Shown here: in pieces, positions 45,561-51,167 of the stretch
Numbering within the stretch: position 1 is the first letter of the stretch
How the letters are laid out: each line of letters begins with the position of its first letter
Assembly (NCBI GenBank): GCA_002723415.1
Contig: PBOA01000003.1
Span: 16,197-67,363, forward strand
Reading direction: 5' to 3'
Length of the DNA stretch: 51,167 bases
Origin: Chloroflexota bacterium
Lineage (GTDB): Bacteria; Chloroflexota; Dehalococcoidia; Lucifugimonadales; GCA-002723415
Made by a program: the position numbers and the translations under genes
The notes under the pieces: model-generated
What the model was told of the DNA's origin: nothing
Database searches by the model: none
Seen by the model: the letters and a program-made list of their open reading frames with translations, nothing else

Positions 45561-46544
45561 ATGAATAATTCAGGACGTGTAGTATATTTTAATGGCAAGT
45601 TTGTACCAGAAAGCGAAGCAAAGATTTCAATATATGATTCATCTTTAATGTTTGGAGATATGGTTTTCGAAATGACCCGATCATTTAATAAAAAACAATT
45701 CAAACTAAAAGAACATTTAGAAAGGTTATACAATTCTATAAAAATCACAAACATACCTATTGAAATGTCTATAAATCAAATGGAGGAAGCTGTATTTGAA
45801 ACAATCGAAATAAATGAACCATTTTTTAATGATGATGATGAACATAGAATTATGATTGATGTATCCAGAGGTTTACTTTCTATTTACCAAGATGTAGTTA
45901 GTGATTATAAGGGTTGTAATGTGATAATAGCTGACTTCCCTCTAAGGTGGACTGTGTCGGGGATGGGAGAACTTTTTGACACAGGAATAAATGCAGTAAT
46001 TCCTTCTCAAAAAGCTATCCCAGCATATTTATTAGATCCAAAAATAAAAAACCGAAGTAGGATCCATTACCTGATGGCAAATATCGAAGTTTCAAATTAT
46101 AAAGGTGAAAACAATTGGGCTTTATTAACTGATACTGATGGTTTCATTGCTGAAGGAACAGGTGACAATTTTTTTATAATTAAAAATAACCAAATTATCA
46201 CTCCTGAAGGAAGGAATATACTAAGAGGAATAAGTAGAGAATATGTTTTAAATGAATTATCTAAACAGTTAAATATACCAGTAATGGAACAAAATATTGA
46301 GCCCTATGATGTTTTAACTGCAGATGAAGCATTTATGACAGGTACTCCTTTCTGTATTCTTCCTGTAACTAGTTTAAATTCCCAACAAATTGGCTCTGGG
46401 CAAGTAGGTGATCTAACTAAAATACTTATAAAAACTTGGGGCGAAAATTTAGGCGTAAATATAATTCAACAAATAAAAAAATGGAATCAATCAGAAAGTA
46501 CAAATCCTACAGGACCTTCTCCGTATAAATTTAGGAAAAAATAA
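45561..46544 (+). CDS. class IV aminotransferase (branched-chain/D-amino acid type)
   Basis: This fold-type IV PLP enzyme has 327 aa. It shows GRVVYFNGKFVPESEAK, ISIYDSSLMFGDMVFEMTR, the probable Schiff-base Lys163 in IKNRSRIHYL, EGTGDNFFII with the Glu that contacts the cofactor, and TADEAFMTGTP. IlvE, D-amino acid transaminase and aminodeoxychorismate lyase share this fold, so the substrate is open. In the middle of a glycan operon it could aminate a sugar-derived keto acid or provide an amino acid for decoration. It shares one base with the next gene (TAATG). Confidence 0.88.
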   Translation: MNNSGRVVYFNGKFVPESEAKISIYDSSLMFGDMVFEMTRSFNKKQFKLKEHLERLYNSIKITNIPIEMSINQMEEAVFETIEINEPFFNDDDEHRIMIDVSRGLLSIYQDVVSDYKGCNVIIADFPLRWTVSGMGELFDTGINAVIPSQKAIPAYLLDPKIKNRSRIHYLMANIEVSNYKGENNWALLTDTDGFIAEGTGDNFFIIKNNQIITPEGRNILRGISREYVLNELSKQLNIPVMEQNIEPYDVLTADEAFMTGTPFCILPVTSLNSQQIGSGQVGDLTKILIKTWGENLGVNIIQQIKKWNQSESTNPTGPSPYKFRKK

Positions 46545-47365
46545 TGAATAATATAGGAATAATGCAAGGCAGATTATCTCCAGCTAAAGGAGATTTAATT
46601 CAATGGTATCCGGTAGACACTTGGGAGTCTGAATTTTATTTAGCTAAAGAATTAGGTCTAGTGTGTATAGAATGGGTATTTCAAAAAAATACTGCCAATG
46701 AAAATTTAATATCAACTGATTCAGGAATCAAAAAAATTTTAGACACATCGTACAAATCGAATGTGCAAATTTTGTCTATAACTGCTGATTACTACATGGA
46801 AGAAAATCTAATATCACAGAGTGGCGAAATCAATAATAACAATTTGATACATTTAGAATGGTTATTATCTCAAGCAAAAAAATTAGATGCCCGATATGTC
46901 ATGACTCCATTTGTTGACGGTTCAAGTTTAAAAACATCCAACCAGCATGAATCATTAATTATGTTATTAAAAAAGCTGATACCTTTATTAGAAAAATCAA
47001 GAATAGAATTACATATGGAAACTGATCTCCACCCCAAACTATGGAGCAGTATTTTAAGTCAAGTTAACCACCCTTTAATTAGAGCTTGTTATGATATTGG
47101 AGATAGAGCTTCTCTGGGCTATGATTTAGATTTAGAATTTATGCTTTTATCAGAATTCATAGGTAGTGTGCATGTAAAAGACAGGCCACTAAACAGCACT
47201 ACCGTTCCTCTAGGTCAAGGCAATGCTAATTTTCATAAAATTTTCAAACTTATTAAAAAAACTAATTTCAATAATCCTTTTATAATACAATCAGCGCGTA
47301 ATAATCAAATATCAATAAGAGAATGGGGAATTGAAAACAAACAATTTATAGAAAAACTCATCTGA
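46544..47365 (+). CDS. sugar phosphate isomerase/epimerase-like TIM-barrel protein
   Basis: The 273-aa protein begins NNIGIMQGRLSPAK and has a (beta/alpha)8 pattern with metal-binding-like acids: IEWVF near the start, LHMETDLHP about 165-173, ACYDIGDRASLG about 187-198 and a SVHVKDR motif at about 214-220. These match the xylose isomerase-like (AP_endonuc_2) family of sugar epimerases and inosose or hydroxypyruvate isomerases. Proteins beginning IGIMQGRL are recurrent in surface-glycan clusters. The substrate is not known. Translationally coupled to the aminotransferase. Confidence 0.82.
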   Translation: MNNIGIMQGRLSPAKGDLIQWYPVDTWESEFYLAKELGLVCIEWVFQKNTANENLISTDSGIKKILDTSYKSNVQILSITADYYMEENLISQSGEINNNNLIHLEWLLSQAKKLDARYVMTPFVDGSSLKTSNQHESLIMLLKKLIPLLEKSRIELHMETDLHPKLWSSILSQVNHPLIRACYDIGDRASLGYDLDLEFMLLSEFIGSVHVKDRPLNSTTVPLGQGNANFHKIFKLIKKTNFNNPFIIQSARNNQISIREWGIENKQFIEKLI

Positions 47366-47380
47366 ATTATTAATTAAAAC

Positions 47381-47989
47381 ATGCAGAAAAAATATAACAC
47401 TCCTGAATCTAAAATAAAAACTTTATTCAATGAATCAATTGATGTAAAAAAAGGTACTTTAGAAAATTGTATCGATGAAATAATACAAATATCTGAATCT
47501 ATTGCAACATCTTTATATAATGGTAACAAAATATTACTTTGTGGTAATGGAGGAAGCGCATCAGATGCTCAGCACTTAGCAGCAGAACTCCTTGTTCGGC
47601 TAAGAAGCAATATAAATCGTAAAAGCTTACCTGCAATTGCTCTAACTATGGATACTTCTTCGTTAACAGCTAGTGGCAATGATTATAGTTTTGAAGAATA
47701 CTATTCTAGGATTATAGAAGCATTATCTAAACCTGGAGATTTACTAATAGCAATTACAACTTCCGGCAAATCAATAAATATAATAAATGCTTTGAAGATG
47801 GCAAAAAAACTAGATATTACTACAATAGGATTACTTGGTGGAACAGGAGGAGATGCTTATTCGTTATGTGATCTGAAAATATTAGTCCCCTCTAACACTA
47901 CAGGGAGAATCCAAGAAGCACATATAACAACAGGTCATTGCATTATGGAATTAGTAGAAGATATTTTGTTGAGTAAGGGCTATATATAA
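47381..47989 (+). CDS. SIS-domain phosphoheptose isomerase-like protein (GmhA family)
   Basis: The 202-aa protein has ILLCGNGGSASDAQHLAAEL, the hallmark of GmhA sedoheptulose-7-phosphate isomerases, then LTASGNDYSFEEYYSR, ITTSGKSINIINALKMAK, and the closing EAHITTGHCIMELVED with the catalytic Glu and His. In heptose pathways GmhA feeds D-glycero-manno-heptose 7-phosphate. No HddA-type kinase or HddC-type guanylyltransferase is visible here, so it may instead supply another aldose phosphate for this operon. Confidence 0.9.
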   Translation: MQKKYNTPESKIKTLFNESIDVKKGTLENCIDEIIQISESIATSLYNGNKILLCGNGGSASDAQHLAAELLVRLRSNINRKSLPAIALTMDTSSLTASGNDYSFEEYYSRIIEALSKPGDLLIAITTSGKSINIINALKMAKKLDITTIGLLGGTGGDAYSLCDLKILVPSNTTGRIQEAHITTGHCIMELVEDILLSKGYI

Positions 47990-47991
47990 AA

Positions 47992-48825
47992 ATGCAATTA
48001 AGTAATTTATTCAGCCTTAAAGGTAAAAATGCTGTGATCACTGGAGGTGCAGGGTTATTAGGAGTTAAGCATGCTGAATCAATAGCTGAAATGGGAGGAA
48101 TCCCAATTTTAATCGATATTAATGAGAGAAGTCTTCAAATTGTATCAAAAAATATTCAACAAAAATTTGGAGTTGAATGTTTATCATATGTAACAGATAT
48201 TACTAATCCAAATGACGTTAGTTTAACTACTGAAAAAATATTAAAGAAATTTGAAAAAATTAATATATTAATTAATAATGCGGCTAATAATCCCAAATTT
48301 GAAAATTCTGACAAGTCTAATAATCAATGGACAATGTTAGAAAATTTCCCATTGGAATTATGGAAACAAGATATTGCTGTAGGATTAACTGGATCATTTC
48401 TATGTAGCCAAATTATTGGTAGTACTATGGCTAATAATAATGGAGGAGTCATATTGAACATCGCTTCAGACCTAGGAGTTATTGCCCCAGATCAAAGAAT
48501 ATATAAAGATGAAAATTTACCTGATGATTCTCAACCCAAAAAACCAGTTACATATTCTGTAGTGAAATCTGGTTTAATTGGATTAACAAAATACCTAGCA
48601 ACATATTGGGCTGACAAAGGTGTAAGGGCAAATTCTATATCTCCTGGAGGAATATACACAAACCAAAACCAAGAGTTCGTAAACAAATTGCAATCCTTAA
48701 TCCCATTAGGTCGTATGGCTCATGAAGATGAATATAAAGCTGCAGTAATTTTTTTGATTTCAGATGCTTCTTCATATATGACTGGTTCAAATTTAATTAT
48801 AGACGGTGGAAGAACTACCTGGTAA
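47992..48825 (+). CDS. short-chain dehydrogenase/reductase
   Basis: A classical SDR of 277 aa with VITGGAGLLGVKHAES around 15-30 for NAD(P) binding, Asp42 in ILIDIN suggesting NAD preference, LINNAANNP, and the catalytic Ser159, Tyr188 and Lys192 (NIASDLG, TYSVVKSG). The C-terminal GGIYTNQNQ and SYMTGSNLIIDGG are standard. Immediately downstream of the GmhA-like gene (2-nt gap), it probably reduces or oxidises a sugar intermediate of this cluster. Substrate unknown. Confidence 0.92.
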   Translation: MQLSNLFSLKGKNAVITGGAGLLGVKHAESIAEMGGIPILIDINERSLQIVSKNIQQKFGVECLSYVTDITNPNDVSLTTEKILKKFEKINILINNAANNPKFENSDKSNNQWTMLENFPLELWKQDIAVGLTGSFLCSQIIGSTMANNNGGVILNIASDLGVIAPDQRIYKDENLPDDSQPKKPVTYSVVKSGLIGLTKYLATYWADKGVRANSISPGGIYTNQNQEFVNKLQSLIPLGRMAHEDEYKAAVIFLISDASSYMTGSNLIIDGGRTTW

Positions 48826-48831
48826 TTTATC

Positions 48832-50730
48832 ATGACAATTACATGTTATGTCATAAATGACAATCAAGAATTAAATCTATTTAAAAAAGACTGTTCTAGG
48901 AATAATATGTCTCCTTTATATTTAACGATTTCTCCTGAATCTTATTTTTCCTTACAAGGGACAGATAATAATTATAAAAGCCCTCATGAATTCGTAACTA
49001 AAAAACAATTAAATAAAATATCAGAAAATAATTTTAAATTAGCTAAATTAATTGTAAACAAAATGGAAGTATGGCTACATGAAAACCATCCTGAAATACC
49101 TGATGCATTTAAACCTTTTTATTCAATTGAGCATGGGATAAAAAATTTTATCGATTCAATCGCTTTTACATTAAAAGAACTAACTAATTTATGTTCTAGT
49201 GAAAATATAGAAGAAATAATTTATTGTACAAACAATCCAGGAAGTAAATATATTCATTATATTAATGAAAACAATAAAGACAGGTATTTTTCAATAAGAC
49301 CCATAGGAGTTAATATATCTTCTTTAGTATTAGATCAATCTGAATGGTGGAATGCTTTAGGTATAAAAACAATACCTATATATAATCAAAATTTAAAAAT
49401 AAATCCCAAAAAAGTAACCATAAAAAATAAAATCACGCAACTTTTTAACCCAAACAGAATTGATCTATTTAAACAATTAATAAATAAAGCACCCAAGTTA
49501 CTGTTAAGCTTGAAATCACAGCGTGTTTTAGTTATTGGTCAAGCAGACAATATTAAACCTTTTTTATCTTATTCGATAAATACAAAAAAAATAAAGATAG
49601 ACTGGTGGGTTAGAGACACTTCTGATCCTGTAAATTTCCCTACTCTCCAAAATATAAATCTACAATATATAGGATCGAAAACTAATTTTAAAGATAAAGA
49701 AATACCGAAAAATTTATTTGATGATTTAAGATCAGATAATATTAAAATACCCATACTAAATGTTATTTATAAAAGTTTAAATAATTTCTATAAATATAGA
49801 ATTCCATATTTATTATCTTTATATGTAAAAGCTCAATCTTATTTTAAAAATTATCAACCAATTTGCATTCTATCAGGAACCACAGACCCAGATAGAATAC
49901 AAATTGTACATCAAGCCGCTAAAAGTTTTAGAATTCCGCTAATAGCGTTTCAACATGGAGGAGCATATGGCTACACAGAAACCAAGTGGATACAATTATC
50001 TGATTTAAGAGCAGATATATACGCAGCATATGGGCAAAAATCTAGCGAATATATCAAAGAATTTGCTCAATCAATAGGCATGCCAACTAAATCAGTTAAT
50101 ATAGGATGGAAAAACAGAAAACATGTACAAAAAAAATCTATACATAATAAATTAAATGAAATAAAAAACCTACCGATAAACATAATCTATGTTCCAACAG
50201 GTATGATGGGTGATAATCGTTATGGGCCTGATCATGATCAAATGCATGATGTAAAATATTGCTTAGAACAAATTGAAATAATTAATGCTTTAACTTCTAT
50301 ATCCAATACAAACATTACAGTTAAATTACATTACAAAGATAAAATTCCTAACCCTATAGAAAATTTTATAAAAAACTCTAAATTACCAAATTTAAAAGTT
50401 TTAAAAAATTGTAATTTTACTGATCTTATAGATGAAGCTGACGTAATAATTATTGACTGCCCTACAACGGTAATTATTGAATCTCTTGCATGTGAAAAAA
50501 AAGTTATTTATATAGATTTAGATATAGTTAAATTTACTAAAGATGGAGAAGAAATAATAAAAGAATCTGTTTTATGGATTAAAAAAGATCACCAATTAAA
50601 AGAAAACTTACAAAAAAATATCACAAAAATATCGCATATTAATGGTAATTTTGTTCACGATGAATTCATGAAGCAATATGCCAACACAGAGTTTAAACCT
50701 CAAAATATATGGAATATCATTAATAAATAA
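48832..50730 (+). CDS. large glycan-transferase-like protein (GT-B/CDP-glycerol transferase-like C-terminus)
   Basis: I do not recognise a precise family for this 632-aa protein. The N-terminal 240 residues have an alpha/beta pattern (CYVINDNQELNLF, then EEIIYCTNNPGS, VLVIGQADNIKPF). The C-terminal half has FQHGGAYGY at about 373-381, a NIIYVPTGMMG strand, LHYKDKIPNP and ADVIIIDCPTTVIIESLAC, resembling CDP-glycerol glycerophosphotransferases and LPS biosynthesis proteins with a GT-B-like fold. A sugar or polyol-phosphate transferase acting on the glycan at the membrane face is likely. No membrane segment or signal peptide is seen. The next gene begins 9 nt on. Confidence 0.7.
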   Translation: MTITCYVINDNQELNLFKKDCSRNNMSPLYLTISPESYFSLQGTDNNYKSPHEFVTKKQLNKISENNFKLAKLIVNKMEVWLHENHPEIPDAFKPFYSIEHGIKNFIDSIAFTLKELTNLCSSENIEEIIYCTNNPGSKYIHYINENNKDRYFSIRPIGVNISSLVLDQSEWWNALGIKTIPIYNQNLKINPKKVTIKNKITQLFNPNRIDLFKQLINKAPKLLLSLKSQRVLVIGQADNIKPFLSYSINTKKIKIDWWVRDTSDPVNFPTLQNINLQYIGSKTNFKDKEIPKNLFDDLRSDNIKIPILNVIYKSLNNFYKYRIPYLLSLYVKAQSYFKNYQPICILSGTTDPDRIQIVHQAAKSFRIPLIAFQHGGAYGYTETKWIQLSDLRADIYAAYGQKSSEYIKEFAQSIGMPTKSVNIGWKNRKHVQKKSIHNKLNEIKNLPINIIYVPTGMMGDNRYGPDHDQMHDVKYCLEQIEIINALTSISNTNITVKLHYKDKIPNPIENFIKNSKLPNLKVLKNCNFTDLIDEADVIIIDCPTTVIIESLACEKKVIYIDLDIVKFTKDGEEIIKESVLWIKKDHQLKENLQKNITKISHINGNFVHDEFMKQYANTEFKPQNIWNIINK

Positions 50731-50739
50731 TCTGATTGC

Positions 50740-51167
50740 ATGAAAATATTCAATTCAATATTAATTTTATTTAAAGTCAAACCAAAATCATCATTCTTAT
50801 TAATAGCTTTATTAACTTTAGCATCTGGATTTGAAGCAGCTGGTATTGGATTTTTAATACCAATGTTGGAAACTATTGGAGCTAATGAAAGTAATCAACC
50901 AACTTCTAAGATTACTCAATACCTAATGAGAACATTTGAATTTTTAAACATACCTTTCAATTTAGCTACTATATTATCCGGAGGGTTTATTTTATTTGCA
51001 ATACAAGCAGTTTTACGATATTTATCTGGTACAGAATCCACAAGAGTTGGAGGAGAAATTGCAGCACAATTTAAAACTAAACTTTTTTCAAATATATTAC
51101 ACATGGATTTAAGTTATATACAAAAACGTAAAGAAAGTGAATTTATAAACTCTATAATAACAGAGCC
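50740..51167 (+). CDS. ABC exporter with fused membrane domain, N-terminal fragment
   Basis: The frame is open to the window edge. The 142 visible residues start MKIFNSILILFKVKPKSSF and contain hydrophobic spans at about 17-42 (FLLIALLTLASGFEAAGIGF) and 80-97 (ILSGGFILFAIQAVLRYL), then GGEIAAQFKTKLFSNILHMDLSY. This is the pattern of the type 1 ABC exporter membrane domain (MsbA/PglK-like), whose ATPase domain would lie beyond the window. As the next gene in the glycan operon it is the likely flippase of the lipid-linked glycan. Confidence 0.8.
   Translation, partial: MKIFNSILILFKVKPKSSFLLIALLTLASGFEAAGIGFLIPMLETIGANESNQPTSKITQYLMRTFEFLNIPFNLATILSGGFILFAIQAVLRYLSGTESTRVGGEIAAQFKTKLFSNILHMDLSYIQKRKESEFINSIITE

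Overview
This 51-kb window is bacterial chromosome from an A+T-rich genome with tightly packed genes, many of them abutting or overlapping by 1-16 nt. TTG starts appear to be used often (hisB, tsaC, apgM, hflX, the neuB-like gene), with a few GTG starts. The gene content is a full-length HisG with a HisZ-like protein, PurS, an archaeal-type phosphoglycerate mutase (apgM), LL-diaminopimelate aminotransferase next to dapF, a DUF3105 membrane protein, and CaiB/BaiF plus crotonase catabolic genes. Together these suggest a free-living, probably marine, low-GC member of the Chloroflexota (Dehalococcoidia/SAR202-like). That placement is inferred from gene content and memory of the families; no marker gene was searched.

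Layout. 1-269: tail of a ThuA-like gene. 546-2326: umuD-umuC mutagenic polymerase operon behind a perfect 18-bp palindrome that fills the promoter spacer. 2323-5626 (minus): crotonase plus two CaiB/BaiF CoA-transferases, one operon. 5866-7651: zinc-ribbon protein and class III aminotransferase. 7746-13769: hisZ-hisG-(zinc phospholipase C-like)-hisD-hisC-hisB. 13756-20303 (minus): guaA-purD-purE-purB-purC-DUF3105-purS, purine synthesis. 20402-31934: tsaC, prenyl-synthase-like gene, pgk-apgM-tpiA (lower glycolysis), miaA, dapF, a CehA/McbA-type metallohydrolase, dapL and hflX. 31973-33028 (minus): a lone protein with a winged-helix-like N-terminus and a TIR-like C-terminus. 33223-34960: C-terminal processing protease and smpB. 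34962-35440: a 76-aa helix-turn-helix protein, a phased TTTTC array and tRNA-Arg(UCU). 35478-37523: YyaL-type thioredoxin-fold protein.

37520-51167 is a surface-glycan region. It begins with an O-antigen ligase/polymerase-like membrane protein (minus), followed by a regulator pair: a winged-helix regulator and a NusG paralog, translationally coupled. A leader with a GTAGCG element then precedes a long single-direction operon: nucleotide-sugar dehydrogenase, NAD-dependent epimerase, NeuB-like synthase, SpsF/CMP-sugar-type nucleotidylyltransferase, small HAD phosphatase, class IV aminotransferase, TIM-barrel isomerase, GmhA-type isomerase, SDR, a large glycan transferase-like protein and the start of an ABC exporter. 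The logic is that the NusG paralog keeps RNA polymerase processive through the operon, the enzymes make and activate unusual sugars (perhaps a nonulosonate-like acid), and the last genes assemble and export the glycan.

The best candidates for something undescribed are the unusual sugar-acid gene set in the glycan operon, the TIR-like singleton, the small HTH gene with its 10-bp-phased TTTTC array beside a tRNA, the coexistence of HisZ with full-length HisG, and the metal-dependent phospholipase-like gene inside the his operon. I saw no CRISPR array, insertion sequence, prophage or rRNA.
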